Origin: Trichoplax adhaerens
Lineage: Eukaryota > Placozoa > Uniplacotomia > Trichoplacea > Trichoplacidae
Assembly (NCBI RefSeq): GCF_000150275.1
Contig: NW_002060943.1
Location: 12,028,878 to 12,092,877, forward strand
Reading direction: 5' to 3'
Length of the DNA stretch: 64,000 bases
Numbering within the stretch: position 1 is the stretch's first letter; the number at the start of each line of letters is the position of its first letter. The notes under the pieces are model-generated. The model worked only from the letters and a program-made list of their open reading frames with translations. It made no database searches and had not been told where the DNA came from. Shown here in pieces: positions 11,079 to 25,359 of this stretch. The translations under genes were made by a program, and so were the position numbers.

Positions 11079-14000
11079 TTATCGATATTCCGCTTTCAGG
11101 CAAGCCGCAATCGTATTCAATTGAATATTGCTTGTTCCTTCGTATATTGTTGCTGCAAGAATAAAGTTGATACACTTTTATTAAGACAACACATGACAGT
11201 TTTTATGGTAGACCTCATTGTAATCTTTGAACTTAATGTCTAACAGAATGGTAATATAGAATCAGATCAATGGAATCAAATATGAAAACTAGATACTCCT
11301 TTGCACTAACAAGCGATAAAGCAAGTTTTTCATGCTTTACTGACCTGCCACTAAATCTCGTAAAAACTTTTCCACTGGCATTTCTTTCATATATCCTAAA
11401 GCGCCTAGCCATTTAATGCCTTGTATGCAAACTTGACAAGCAACCTCATTAAATAAATCAATCTAAAGTCATTAAACTTGCAAAGAAAACATTTTCGTGA
11501 TAAAAATAATGATAATGATGGTAAATGAAAACGATCGGTATTTTTAAGGGCTCCCTTTCGATATAGTTAAGGAATGATATTAAAGTCATCATTAAAGCGA
11601 TCTAGTTACCTCTGTAGCAAAATATTTGGCCATTGAGGCTTCCTTAACGGACGGCAATTTCTGATCAAGTAATTTAGCAGCATTGTAATACAGTAATCGG
11701 GCAGCCGTCACTTCGACAGTAGCTTGGGCTATCTGATGTTGCATAGCCTTTCAAATCGACAATAAATTGCGGGCTTATTATTCTTTTTATTCTTAAAATG
11801 AGGCTATATTTTATATTGCAACATAGTTATAAAAGCTAAAACATGAGCAAGTTGTTATTAAATAGTTGCTATTATAACCTGAAAATCGAATAGACGCTTT
11901 CCAAATTGTTTCCTTTCCATAACATAAGGGATAGCAATGTCTAGAACCCCTTGAGCACCTCCGACTGCCTAATTTATAAATTTAAGCGTATAAAGTATAA
12001 TAGTCATACAAATAACCAACATTTATTAGACGTAAGTACAACGAGCGATATGATTTTTTTCTGGGTTTTAAGTTAAAATTTCTAACTAGATGAAAATATC
12101 TAGAGTACTCATTCCATCTATTACTTACTTGTGCAGCGATACCAATTCTTCCATCCGTTAGGGCATTAGCCATAATTTTGTAACCACCACCCACATTTCC
12201 GATAATGTTACTAGCAGGGACCTAAACATTATGTTTAAATCAATGATAGAGATTAAACTATCACATCCTAATTAATCTATAAACAGACATTCAATCACGA
12301 TAATTTGTTTCAATACAATATTAGCCGTTCATCTTACCCTGACATCATCCAACATCACTGGACAGTTTGAAACTATGTTTAAACCCATCTATACAGTAAT
12401 GAACAAAACATGCTATTAGCCAAGAATTTCAAAGTTAAATTAACAGATTTATTTTAGATCCTTGACTAATATTGATACGGTAAATGGAGTTTTATTTAGA
12501 TTGGCTAATAGATAGTATCTTAACAGGTTTCCACTAGTAGATTTATCGTTGCAACTTGCAAGAGCTGCTATCGAATTAAATTTTACATACCTTCTGTTCG
12601 TTTCTTGGTACAGATAGGCCCGGAGTCCCAGCATCAACAATAAAACATGTAATTCCTTTATAACCCTAAAGATTGACGAAATTCACTCTCAATAAGAATG
12701 TAAAGAGTTCCATTTTCCTCCTTCATAACGTCTATTACGGATGTAAATATTAACTTTTGTACCGTAGCATTAGTCAAACTCAATGATCACTTATAGATAT
12801 TGCAAATAGTTTACTTTAATGTGAGACGTAACGTCCAATCCATCATTAAACAGTGACCTCAATAAATTAATCAAATTGTTCCAATTTACCTGCTCAGGTG
12901 CAGCGTTAGCCATAATGAGATAGAGATCGGCTTTTTCAGCGTTTGTTATCCATAATTTTCTACCATTAATTACATAATCATCTCCATCAGGAACAGCACG
13001 CGTTTGTAAAGAAAAGGCATCGCTACCAGAGTCGGGTTCCGAAAGGCAAACGCTAGTAAACTACAATGTATCGGTATAGGTACTTTAAGCCACAACACAG
13101 TTAACTGATCTAGCTAACACAGATTCATTTATGACCTATTTTTATCATTTCCAGACAGTAAAGTTAATAATACCACTATAGCAACGACACTCCGTATCAC
13201 TGATGCTCGCTTAATATATACGCGTATATCAGCATCTATCCTATAAGATATATCACATTAGTTACCATTCCTTTGGCTATTCTTGGTAAGTATTCTTGTT
13301 TCTGTTCTTCGCTAGCGTAGCCAAGAATAATTTTACTTGTCAATGTATTCTGATAACCAAAGCAAGAACTAAAACCTGGATCAACTTTGCAAACTTCTTC
13401 AGCAATGAGCAAAAGTTGAAAGAGACTACCGCCAGAACCACCGTATTCAGGCGGAATTCGGAAACCAAACCACTGACAGTAATAATAGACAATGTAGAAA
13501 GATAGTAAGACTAATCTAAAATATTGACCAGGTTTGCACATCAATACGGACTATTTCTTCAATCCTATCGAATCAATGCGATCTAATCGATAACAGATGA
13601 TGCTTACCCCAAGCTTGCCCACTTCCTCTAGCAAATCTTTTGGAAACATTTTTGTTTCTTCCATTTCTCTTACTCTAGGAGCAATCTTCTCTTTACTAAA
13701 TCGAGCAGCTTTAGTTTGAAAGCAAGAGCAAAATTTGAATCCTATACTACCATCACATGAATACTCCTTCAACATAAACGTAATTGACCAATGGATGCTT
13801 GAACAGTATATGCATTTACGAGATAATATCAGTTGATTTCAAGAACCGTATGGAGATAGAAAGGATAAGTTTAACCAAGACTACTCGTAGCTTATCGTTT
13901 ATTTACTTAATTAAGGTTTACATGCTGTGATTACATTTAACTCCTATTCGTCACTGGCATTTACTACCGTACTCTATTCCAGTAGTTTTCGAAACATTTT

Positions 14001-14377
14001 CACTAAATAAATCAATCAAATTAAAATCGTGATCGAGTTTTAGTAGTTTTCCTATCTTCCTGTTATACTTTCGTTAATGCTCGACTCTATGCTTAATAGT
14101 CTGAATGATAGCGACGAATCTAGTATTCAATAATCTTGATGTATCAATTTAATACCAAATCGAGGAATAATTCTAAATAAGTTGAAGATGAGCAATTAGT
14201 ATTTCAGTATTTACCGTTATCTTTTATCATCTGTTCTTCTTCAGATAATTCTACTAACGGTAGATTAGAATGAAAGGCTTGCTGGTAATTGTTGTAGTAA
14301 TAGCACGATGATGATAGTTTGCTATAACGAGATAAATACAGTCCTGTACGTTTGAATATCTGCCTGGTTACGAACAT
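11079..14377 (-). CDS. ACADSB: short/branched-chain acyl-CoA dehydrogenase, mitochondrial
   Basis: FAD enzyme of isoleucine catabolism that oxidises 2-methylbutyryl-CoA and passes electrons to ETF in the mitochondrial matrix. Eleven exons, 5' to 3': 14377-14215, 13708-13608, 13472-13266, 13060-12890, 12665-12591, 12388-12338, 12221-12129, 11968-11879, 11747-11610, 11462-11345, 11152-11079. Phases agree throughout and give 426 residues (human 432). Exon 1 encodes an Arg/Ser/Tyr-rich, acid-free leader typical of matrix import, then [10 protein letters not shown]. Family blocks: [23 protein letters not shown] (FAD and substrate contact), [30 protein letters not shown], and the C-terminal [14 protein letters not shown] with the catalytic Glu at about residue 407. 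ACADSB is preferred over ACADS because of [15 protein letters not shown] and the QLNTIA..L.AEYR end. Its first exon was duplicated at 16.6 kb. Confidence 0.93.
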
Positions 14378-15345
14378 GGTGTTGATAAATTCTAAGTCAC
14401 GATGATCACTAGAAGTTTTTGTAATGAAATACTCGTCTCACGTAATTGCACTAGATTAGAAATGGCTGATTTAATAACATGTTCCATTCACTCGATATCG
14501 CTATAATTAATATATAGTCTACGAGTATACGCATAATAAGATTAATATTCTACATCAATGGATAGACATATCTGTAAGACCACCTTAAGTACAAAGGTTG
14601 ATGGCAATATGATATTAATTTATGCATGTGTTTATTTACCCCACCTGCGACAATGCTAGAGATCTTAATAATAGCAGGAATGATTAAAGAAAAATTCCGT
14701 ATTTTAGTATCCCCTGCTAATAGGATGGAGAAAGAATATCAAACCTAAAGAAAAGGCGTGAATGAGTTCCGTCTAATTCTGCATCAATGACTAGTTAAGA
14801 AAAACAAACTTTTCATGTTGCATCAACAGGGTTTCGTGTAAAGCAATGTGGTGAAATCGTAAACATAGCCGTGAAAAAGAACGTTATACTCACATAAAAA
14901 CATAACCAGAATGGATCCTTGCCATGCTATAAACCATTTAATGTACTACATTGTCGCCACATTTATGGCATTTTTATAACGGTAGTTTAGTGTTGATAAG
15001 TTTAATTTACGGTAAAGCCATACAGAACATTTCATTGACTTACGGACGCTTACTTTATATATTAATGTGTTTTATTTTATTCATGGAGCAGGATTATGTA
15101 AAACGCAAATCAAGAAAAAATAATTTTTTCGAAGCGTTAATACTGTGATATACCGTATACAGCTTCTAGTTTAGTGTCTACAACTAAGAGTTTTTGTGAG
15201 AATACTATGTTGGAAATCATTTGAAATTTAAATTAAATTCTCGAACTTCAATAATCCAAAATAATGAATATCGAATATGAGTAATGGACGACTGCAGTAA
15301 TAACGCTAAACGCCCACTTTTCTACTTCTTTGGATCTACAATGCA
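14100..15345. repeat. segmental duplication, copy 1 (ACADSB 5' end)
   Basis: About 1.2 kb holding ACADSB exon 1 and its upstream flank is repeated in the same orientation at 16487-17655. Colinear matches include the block around exon 1 (AGTTGAAGATGAGCAATTAG in both), the stretch near 14570/16930 (ATCTGTAAGAC) and the stretch near 15120/17440. Copy 1 keeps the working exon. Confidence 0.75.
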
Positions 15346-16486
15346 CATTACCTTATGGCAATAACTGGGGTACAAGAGTATTTTACAGCTGAAGTATTTC
15401 ATTATGTGCAAAGCAGTAAAGTGCTATTAAACGCTAATTAAAAAATCTATTAACTTAATATATAACTGCACTAAGAAACCTGAATGACAGTAATAGCTAG
15501 AGGCACTTTAATGCTTAATACATTTACCGAATTTACACTCCGATACTATTAATTCATTCATTAATGCACATCTGCTATACATCAAAAATATAAAGTAGAA
15601 ATCATTCTTTTGCTGCATACAATTGGTTTCAAATTTCTTGACACCCTTGTTATCTTATACATCAAGAGTAATCGAGCAGTTCCATGATTGCTCATTAGCA
15701 AAGCATGATTTATCATTTCACGAAAAGGCATTTTACTCGGACTCGTGCATGTCACAATCTGAGTGCAGGTTGTATTTTCTCAATATTTCAGAATACTCGT
15801 ATACATGCAAGTTTTTATATTGTGTGTACTTAATATACAAATTCTATGAATTCATTTTAGTTTATCGCTAAATGACATCTAGCAAGTAAACTCACAATGT
15901 AGTTCTATTAGTAATATCACGAGTTACCTATCACTGCATTGCAACATTGTTATGTTTACTAAAATTTTAAAACGTGATTCCGTTGCTGTGATACTTTATT
16001 TGTGAAAGAATTGATTTATCGTTAGAAACATACTTATATTCTACTTTTTTTAACATTATAATACTTATGAATCATTTGCTATGTAAATTTGAATTTAGCC
16101 TTATTAGTGTTCAAAATAATAATAAATAGCTTTAGATCTTATTTCGTACATGTAAGATATAGCCAATAAGACAAAGCTAATCTGTGCTTATTAATTTAAC
16201 AATTCCATATTATTCTTCTATTTTATTAATTTTATATCCAAAATTGATGTTTGAGTAATTATGTTTGCATTGCATTTAACTCACATCTCGCACTATCATA
16301 TGCTGCAATGATGGATATCAACTATTCTTAGCAGGACAGAAAATACAGGAGTTTATCATATACCATGCATTTTCATTTGGTAATCATGCAATGCACTGTA
16401 TTGCGTGGGAAATTTTCGGCGTTGCAATGACCTTGTAATATTCTCCTGCTATTAATATCCATAAATAGTTTAAGAATAATAAGCTC

Positions 16487-17655
16487 CGACTCTAGTATCC
16501 AATAATCATATACTGTATCAATTCCATATCAACCCGAGGAATAATTCTAAACAAGTTGAAGATGAGCAATTAGTATTTTTAGTATTTTCAGTATTCACCG
16601 CTATCTTTTATCATCTGTTCTTCTTTAGATAATTCTAATTACAATAGATTCGAATAAAATTGCTGCAGTGATATCAAGGTGCTGATAGTTTGCCATTACG
16701 AGATAATTATAATCCTGCGCGTTTGAATATCTGCTTGGCTACAGACATGATGTTGACAGACTCTTGCCCGTCATGCTCACTAGAAGTTTTTTAGTGAAAT
16801 ACTTATCCTACGGTGACCTGTGTGTGATTGCATGTAATACTGTACTAGACTAGAAGTGGCTGATTTTTCGACTACTTATTCCATACAATATATTCCGTCA
16901 TAATAAGATTGCTATTTAACGTCAACGGATAAATATATCTGTAAGACTGCCTTGATTACAAAGGTTAATGGCAGCATGATACTAAATTATGCATATATTT
17001 ATCCCCCTTTAGCCAATGATAGAGATCCTGATATAATAGAGGATATCAAGGCTTAGCTAATAAAGGGCGTTAATAAGTTCTATCCAATTTTTGCTTTCGT
17101 CTTTTAACTCCGGTAATTAAGGAAAGTAAACTCGATTCTGCATCAATAGAATTTAGAGTAGAGTAGTACGATGAAATTGTATCGTAAATATGCCGGTTCA
17201 GAGACCTCCGTCGTGATATGCAATATAATTGGAATGGATCTTGGTTCATGCTATAAAACATTTTAATATACTGCCGTTACTTTTTTGGGAATTCGTACTA
17301 ATGGCATAGCAATGATAGGCTTTATTAACGGCAAAACTACAGATGATATTTCCGTGGACTATAGAACTGAGTAGCTTCTAAACTGATATGTTTTATATTA
17401 TTCAAAGATGGATTATATTGCAACATAGATCATGAAAAATAATCATTATAAAGAGTTAATACTGTCACATACTGCTTGAAGTTTATACGTCATCATCGAC
17501 AAGCGGGAACTATTTGTAAGGACTGCTACCTCAGAAATCAAATAAAATTATCGCAGTTGAATAACTTAAAAATAATAGATATGGAATGTGAAAAATTAAT
17601 GGCTATATTAATTGTACTTAAAACTCACTTTTATATTTCTTTAGGTCTATAAAAA
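16487..17655. repeat. segmental duplication, copy 2
   Basis: Diverged direct copy of 14100-15345, about 2.4 kb away. Similarity is broken by small indels and there is a loss of several tens of bases inside the exon-1 part. It contains the dead first exon described separately. Confidence 0.75.
16606..16752 (-). pseudogene. dead copy of ACADSB exon 1
   Basis: Minus-strand copy of the ACADSB mitochondrial-leader exon. The ATG and the first codons align with the working exon (AKQIFKRAGL against [10 protein letters not shown]), then a stop falls at codon 14 and several more stops and a deletion follow. The [10 protein letters not shown] end is shifted out of frame, and the exon's donor GTAAAT has become GTGAAT. 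No other ACADSB exons are copied here, so it was never a full gene duplicate; it could at most have been an alternative promoter and first exon. Confidence 0.8.
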
Positions 17656-20600
17656 TTCTATTCTCTAAAGTTATAGCTCTGTTTATTAGTAATGGTACCA
17701 GTCATCAGTTTCGCGTTGTATTCTATAATATTGGTTTCACGGACTGGTAGTAAGAAAAGTGCCATATCTACTGTTTTGCATCGGTACTCAGGGTAACATC
17801 TTTGATATGGAGAAATGTAAAAGGTTATAAAGGATTATATTTAAAATATTACCTAACCATTAAATTCTAGTTAAAAATAGCAGGAAATTACCAGAATAGA
17901 ATTACCCCTTAACACTAGATGGTAAAATAGATGGATATTTTTGTCATGAGAGATAATTTTTCAAAGCAATCAAGTTTATTTAGGTTAATCATTTTATCCT
18001 TTCATACGACGCTTGCTAGCAATATCTGCTAAACTAACTCTGATCAGAAAGTTAAAAATACGCAATTCTCGAAATCGGTTACTGATCCTGATGATAGCTA
18101 TCTTAGCTGACTTACGAGTATTCCCGTACAGTATATTAACTCATATTTTCAAATGATCATGCTTTTACAATTGTGGTTTCCTTGTACTAAATTCAGCGGT
18201 TAATAGCCGAGAATAGTAGAAGTAAAATAATGAACTTAATATAGTAACTGATTGCTTTGTAAAGAATCTCTTTTTTATGTGGTATTATTGTAAATTGGGA
18301 CGCTGAATTTGGCTTTAGCTTTATTGTAAGTCACGTAGCATAAATTATACTAGATATACTTATATCGCTTGTAGCTAGATGTATATAGAATAAAGGTTAA
18401 CTTCGAGTTAATAGTTAGCTCACACAGCCATCACCAAGATTATTGGTGGTGTAGGATAGTTAATGAAGACTTTTAGATAATATAGAATATCGTACTTCAT
18501 TTACCGATTGAAATTAAGGAATCTTCCAATAGGTCTGCAAATGAAACAAATAAATTTTAATTCGTAATATATATAAGTGATTAGAGTTTTTAAATTTATT
18601 AATTTTCGGACAAACAATTACTTGTAAATGTTTAAATACGTCATTTCAAAATTACGATAGTGACAAGGTCACAAGGTAAGCCCGAATAGCCGACAATTTT
18701 GATCGCAGAAAAAAGATCATTTCTTATTGTTACTCTCTTTTGACTTTAGATAGAGAAAATGAACGTGATTATTTTATGAATACCACCATGTCAACGTCTT
18801 TTCATAGTTCCGGTAAATCAGAATACCTATTACGTGCTAATACAATTAAATTCTTTCCATATTAATCACTTTAATCATCTTACATATTTAGTAAGAAGTG
18901 TCTATGCTGCAGAATAAACGTGTAGGGATACCTACAGTACATTAGTGAAGTAGAAATAAATCTACTGAATAACGTTATAAGACGTTTTAATGAGCCTTAA
19001 CCTGTGTCGTTAAGCTAACAGCATCCAGTTTGACTGATTTATTACAAAGGTGATAAGATTGACATTTCATTGATTACCGAAAATAAAAGAACTCCTAATA
19101 TAAATTGCTGTATAATCTCTTCAAAATATGATATAGATAGATTTTAGCACAATCGTCCTCATAGTCTTTCCTAGAACTGTACATGTACATATGCTCAAGC
19201 ACCATTTCTCAGAAATTATTTATTACAAGCAGGAAAAGTTTGAGTGTTTCCTTACTGTTACTTGAAGGTTAGTCTTTAGCCGCTAGTAATGCAGTCAGAT
19301 GTGCTTATGATATTCCATAATTGTTCCAGACGAAAGCAATTAAGAGTTTCCTTACATGTAGGATCAAGATATAGTTTGGGAGGTATTAATAGTAGGTACT
19401 TAAGAAAACTAACAGACTTTATTGAACCGTCTCTTTTGAAGATTTTTCAATGACTGTGGAACGTTACGTAAGTTACCAAGTAGCTTAATTAACTTATTTA
19501 ATCAACAGTTATAGCATATGCCAATAAACCTAATATATTATTACAGTATCAACGAATTACTGATAAACGTAGCGGATAAGCAGGCAGACAGTTTTTCCAT
19601 AGTATATACTATTGAATAGTTCATTAATTAGAATTAGTCTATGGCTATTGTACCGTACTGTCGAGAAATTTCAATCGATTTAATGAAATAATTCCAGCCG
19701 TTAGACATTGATAGTTACCGTACTATTTATTAAATTAGATGTAAATAATAAAATTAAAAGCTTGATTATCAATCAATTATTCATGATAAATCACTACTTT
19801 TTCATTCCATTTTACGCGTGGTTGTGAATTTGCGTTTTATGTATATATACGCATACACGTAGCATCTTTTTATGAAGGCTTTTAATCGATATCATCATAG
19901 CTTGATGGCTGGTTATTACTAAAAGACTATATGTAATATGTACTAAATCATATTGGTGATTTATTTGAGACGCAAGGCCGACATTAATTTAAGATCTTAG
20001 GTGATTTTTGCGCGTTTGCTTTAATAATTATTATTGGTTAAACTGTATATTTCTGTGCTTCTCTTTTCGGCATCTTGCGGAATATCGCAGTGAACAAGAA
20101 TTTAAGCAAAAATTTGGGGATTTTAGGACAATTAAAGGTACCGTAACATAATTAAATAACATTCTTTAATCTATTTTCTCTGATTGTTATCTTTCAGTGA
20201 CTAAAAACCAGTTTAAATTTTGTATTCTGTAGAGTAATTAAGTCATATTTTTTAATCTAATCCTTTATTAACTTAAACGTAGCATAAATAGAAAATTATT
20301 CTACTACACGAATGATTAACACAAACGTATATGCATTTCTTATTATCTACTACAGTATGAAGACAAAAATGAGTAGATTAATAGGTATGTGTATTATTAG
20401 AAAAACTATAACCGCCATCTTTATTTGCCTGTTTTCTTTGTCATATAATTTCTAATCTACCAAATAATTACGAAGCAGTGAACTCGCCACCTATCATTAA
20501 CAATCACTTATATTCTATTATACCTTCGTGAAACATTTACTTCCAAAGGAAGGATCGCTATGTACTTATTATTGATCCATTTTCAGTAAATTAACAAAAT

Positions 20601-22860
20601 TTTAAATGGCATGCATTAACTGTACGCGAAATTTAATGAATGATGCTTGAAATTTGCAGATTTATATCTATTAATCTCGATAGATGATTAAAGTAATTAT
20701 TTATCATACATTTTCTATCATAACTACGTTATAAAATTCATAAAGCATCGCCATAATTACAGCAGTAGTAATTTGGAACAGCTTATTCTAAAGTATTAAA
20801 ATCGAGCATTTATTTAGTTCTAAAATGAGACTATGAAATTACGCGTATAAAATCAATATATTACAAGAACGAAACAGTATCATAATATTAACTCTAAAAA
20901 TACTAATATATATAGAGCAGCGGTTACTCGTCCATTTAGACAACTGATCATGTAATAGACTTTCAGAAATTGCTTACAATTAACTTCAGGCGTAATCTTC
21001 CCTCTTTCACTTTCTAAACCTTTTCAAACTATTTTATGTTAAGTGGAATTTGCTAATAGTATTGATATCACAGCTGTCAAAGCATTACTCTATATATATG
21101 AAACTAGCCTCAATTGAGGTATTACAACTACAGCCAAAATCTGTAAGGAAATTATAATCTGCGATTTAATCTAAACAAACAATAAATAAATAAATGATTT
21201 TACTGTAAATAATCGATTTCCAGGATAAGTGTATTGCAGAAAATGAAAAGTAGATCAATTGCGGTATCAAATTAAGTGCTGTTATCCATTGTGTTATCAT
21301 CTACAGTACGAACTTCTACCTTAACAAAACTACCATTTCTAACAAAAAAGATTTCTAACCAACATTAGGTGGTTAGACTCATATTACCATCAATATAAAC
21401 TAGCTATACATAACCTACAATCTAAATGAAACTACTATACTATTTATATCTGAAGAGAATGACTAGCTATCCTTTTAATAATTAAAATCGTATCTCCAAT
21501 CTATCTGATCAAATTTTTTTATTACAGTTATCTTATTAACATCTGATTTATGAACTAAGTATCAAATACTTCTACTCTAATTTTGCATTAATAATCTCTA
21601 GTATTACTCGATAAAGGCTTTATTGATCAAAATTGGCGAAAAATAAGACTAAAATTTTGATTTAACATTTCTTGTGCAATTTTTAAACGTAGCCAGTAAT
21701 TTTACTTTAGTTTATACAAGTATGAGTATGCGCAAGAAATTATTGTCTACAAATTTGCTTAAAATAACTTTGTTATTCTATAACATTATTTTCTTGCTAA
21801 TTTTGTCATAACAATACCATAGTTATCCTTATTTTAATAATTTTATTAACGTTTGATCAAAATATCAATAAATACTGTAAGAGTATTTACAGGATAGTTA
21901 ACTCTTGCTATTTATTATTAGTCAAAATGTTACACCATAGATTGTAACATAACCAATTTATTTATGAATCTTTTATTTAAATAATTCTGTCAAGATAAGC
22001 ATACAATATCGTATTGCTCTCACAAAATTTTTAATGAGTGATATCGAAACTATCTATCGTTCCAATTATTTCTTAAAGATATTTATAGTTCAGTAATTTC
22101 TTTAGATGTCGTATTTGAGACATATACTATCCATACTCAAGATTGAAACTAAGAATAATTTTCCTGAAGTAAAGTTCAAATAAGTTTATTTAATAATTGC
22201 AAATTTGACTATTAAATAAATAAATATAATCGACTTGATCGATTCATATGGACTCAATATAGTTGGGGTATTCAATAAAAAAGTAAATAATTGATGTTAT
22301 TTCTCGACATTTTGGTAGCATCTGTATCTAATTCAGCTGTTTCTTCTAGGGTAAATAAATACCAATACATTATCTATCGGAAAGTACTAATTTTACTTTA
22401 CGGACAAAAAAAATTAAATTCATCATACATTTTTATTACTACAATAGCAGTTTTTCCTCGTTATTAATAGATAGAAAAGTAATGAGTCATATCTTGTACC
22501 CCACACCCCAGCTAATTCTATAGGTAATTATCTGAAAGTGAATGTTTCTTCTGTTGATACATGGCCCTCAAAAATGAAACGTCTTATTTCAGGAGATAAA
22601 TTTTTTATTATAAGCTATTGCTAACTCATCTAAGGATGTCTATTCTATTCAGTTTTAGATAATGACCTGTTGTATTATACATGCATTGGCTGCAAAGCCT
22701 GTAATATACAAATTTTAAACAATGCTTATAGTTCTGTACAATTTATATCTGAACTTTCTGCGGAAATTTTATAATAATTACGCGTTATTCCATCTTGAAA
22801 TATGTATAGACGAAAATGAAATTTTTGATGACGTCAAAGATTTCGTTATTTGTAAATAAT

Positions 22861-23402
22861 TGCCACAACTACCCTTGCGACACAAGGAAACAACGCAGTA
22901 ATTATAATAAACTTTAAGTTAATCCGCAGAACTACTTCCCTAGCCTACGGTATAGTAACTGGAATCCTTGCGAACTACTAACTCGCTGAACACACTATGC
23001 GATATAAAACTAACGCAAAACTTAGCCTTAACATGAAAATCACTATTTATTGATCACAGTCCTTCTTATATACTCTTTCAGTAGTTATAAACATGTTTAC
23101 TATGCTACCAACATATTTCAATAACAAACATGTTATTACGATTGAATTATCAAATACGGACATTCGAGCTAATAAACAACTTCATACGTAAATCTACTTC
23201 GACTGCAAGCCCTGTCAAGCTCCTATGTTTTCGATATAAGTATCTTGTAACATATTTCTATATCATCATAATATCATAATAGCTTAGAATATAACTAACA
23301 ATAATAATTCCTAAAGTAGTAGTTCATACTTCTAAAAAGTTCGAAACAAAATGTTATCATAAATTACACGTCCGTATCTAAGTTATTTTGATGACTGTGA
23401 CA
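22861..23402. mobile_element. solo LTR, copy 1 (542 bp)
   Basis: Starts TG and ends CA, and is flanked by the exact 5-bp duplication ATAAT (22856-22860 and 23403-23407). These are the hallmarks of an LTR retrotransposon end left after recombination between two LTRs. Homologous to 45403-45944 (opposite orientation) and 59521-59817. There is no internal coding region next to it. Confidence 0.85.
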
Positions 23403-24357
23403 ATAATGTAGCGTTAAATTGTAAACTCCGGTTAAATTCAAATTAAAAATTAATACCAATGAAATAAGCGATATTATAATATAGCAGTTAAATTTTGATA
23501 TTAGTAGGTCAGCCCAAAGACTCAAAACTATTGATTACCGAAATCACAATTTCTCAGTGTCAATCAGAATCTGTGCATGCATAGTAATAAACTTATTTTA
23601 CTTATTATTGTATCATAGATAACAGTCTTATAACGATCGTTTCCTTGTTTGCTAGTTTGATGTTATTTTAATTAGCTTTGATTAAAATTTTTCTCAGCAG
23701 ATGTTATTGAATTAAAATGATACAAAATGGCTCGTACGAGCTTATACATTGGTACATAAAATTCTGAATACCGCAATAGTAAGATTTGTTCGTTTTGCTA
23801 TTTTAAGATTTAGGATTGATGTTACTGGTACTGTCTTGTCTTGACTAGATACGGTACTTGCATCGTTTGCTTGGACAACGACATCTTGGTAGAGATGAAT
23901 ATTTAAATATTGTAGTATCGGTACTGTCTTTATGTTAATTTCTTTGATTTTAAACACCGATGAATTAATTAATTAATCATTAGGCGACGATTGAAATTAA
24001 ATGAAATTTTGTCCCAGTTCATGTTATAATTGATACTTTGGCATTAAAACTGTTTAGCTTATTGCTTATTATTGTGCATCTTACGTTACGTTAACCGTAA
24101 TTTCAGTATTTACGTACGTCTAGAGCTAGTTTTTATGCAAGCTTTTGGAAGTGTCCTACCAATATAGCATTGATTGCTAGAAGATTCTAGTACCAGGCAG
24201 ACATAGAATTGGTACTGTCGGTAGTCTAATCATATTAGCTTTGCTCTACGTTTTCTGACAGGTCTATCAAATGGTAATACTATCTGTTAAATGAGCACAT
24301 TATCGTAAACCGTCAGCAAAGCGACCGGAGTTTGCACTAGTATCTATAAAGCGCAGA

Positions 24358-25359
24358 ATGAATAATTCCGCAAATAACATGACAAGTTCGGATATTTTAT
24401 CCTATCTTTCTAAATATGCAGCTATTGTTTCTATTCCGCTATTCGTTGTTGGATTAATTCTTAATATGTTTATGCTTTACCTATTCTTTATCGATCGACA
24501 ACTCAAAACGACTACTTACCGATTAATGAGTATGTGTGTTACTTCGGACACTCTAGCTACGGTGGCCACGATAGTATGCTATTCCATTGTATCCGATTAT
24601 AAATTAAATTTTGCTCAGGGAGAATTATTCTGTCGTGTTACCGTGCTATTCATTTTTGCATCATATCTTGTATCTGTAATGAATCTATGTCTAATAGGAA
24701 TAGATCGCTATTTTATGGTTGTTAAGCCGTTTTCAGTCTTCTATCGAAGATACAAGAATAATTTCATAATTATCAGCGAAATTACGATCTGGGTCTTGGC
24801 AGTTTGCATTCATATACCACTATTCCAGTACGTATCAGTTCATGAAGAGGACCCGTTATTATGCGATTTTCCAGATATAACGGCATCAGTCTCGGTCTAC
24901 CTAATATGCCATGCTTTCATTTTATTTATAATACCAGCAATTTCGCTAGCTACTATATATGGTAAAATTATTGCCCATCAAAAGTCTTATCAACAACCAG
25001 GACGACATTTACAAAGGAATTGGATAGAGCAGCAAGCAAGAAAGAAACGAATCATCAAAGTTCTGATTAGTATTTCTGCAACATATATCGCCTTAAGTTG
25101 GCCGTTTTTCGCGGGTAGTGTACAAATGGCAATAAGTGGTCAATCTCTTATGCAATTGCGTCAACAAAGTATTTTTTTGTTTCTGTTGGCGTTTTTCTCT
25201 ATGGCGGTAACAGTATCGGTAGTAGTCTTAAATCCACTTATATACTTAAAGTTTGACCAAAATATACGAAAAAGAGCGCTAATAATACTTAAGCGAATGG
25301 AATTGCGTGTAAATCGGGTTGTACGAATATCCTCCAGAAATGCAGATGAAGATATTTAA
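24358..25359 (+). CDS. class A (rhodopsin-like) GPCR, copy 1
   Basis: Seven-transmembrane receptor of 333 residues in one exon. Landmarks: N-glycosylation sequons in the first 10 residues, N36 in TM1, D64 in TM2, C92 at the start of TM3 and C169 in loop 2 (the conserved disulphide pair), D116-R117-Y118 at the end of TM3, W145 in TM4, P193 in TM5, SWPF (W248, P249) in TM6 in place of the usual CWxP, and N292-P-L-I-Y296 in TM7, followed by a basic helix 8. The family is class A and peptide-receptor-like, but the ligand cannot be told. The copy at 33062 aligns without gaps over most of its length, and 26008 is a broken copy, so this is a local tandem expansion. The start is the first ATG and matches the paralogue (MNNSANN in both). 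Confidence 0.92.
   Translation: MNNSANNMTSSDILSYLSKYAAIVSIPLFVVGLILNMFMLYLFFIDRQLKTTTYRLMSMCVTSDTLATVATIVCYSIVSDYKLNFAQGELFCRVTVLFIFASYLVSVMNLCLIGIDRYFMVVKPFSVFYRRYKNNFIIISEITIWVLAVCIHIPLFQYVSVHEEDPLLCDFPDITASVSVYLICHAFILFIIPAISLATIYGKIIAHQKSYQQPGRHLQRNWIEQQARKKRIIKVLISISATYIALSWPFFAGSVQMAISGQSLMQLRQQSIFLFLLAFFSMAVTVSVVVLNPLIYLKFDQNIRKRALIILKRMELRVNRVVRISSRNADEDI

Larger units (their letters stand above)
14378..24357. other. long AT-rich spacer
   Basis: About 10 kb between ACADSB and the first GPCR. It contains the second duplication copy (16487-17655) and an LTR (22861-23402), given separately. Short open frames at 14951-15148, 15623-15871, 17658-17830 (minus) and 23742-23957 (minus) have no recognisable domain and no splice partners. 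I see no RNA gene. Confidence 0.5.

Noticed and set aside
14951-15148. 65-codon plus-strand frame inside the duplication
   Set aside because: Not conserved as a frame in the second copy at 17.3 kb.
22861-23402. DNA transposon (MITE) reading of the 542-bp repeat
   Set aside because: The ends lack real terminal inverted repeats; TG...CA ends with 5-bp duplications fit an LTR.
23742-23957. 71-codon minus-strand frame
   Set aside because: No domain and no neighbours; composition is uncertain.
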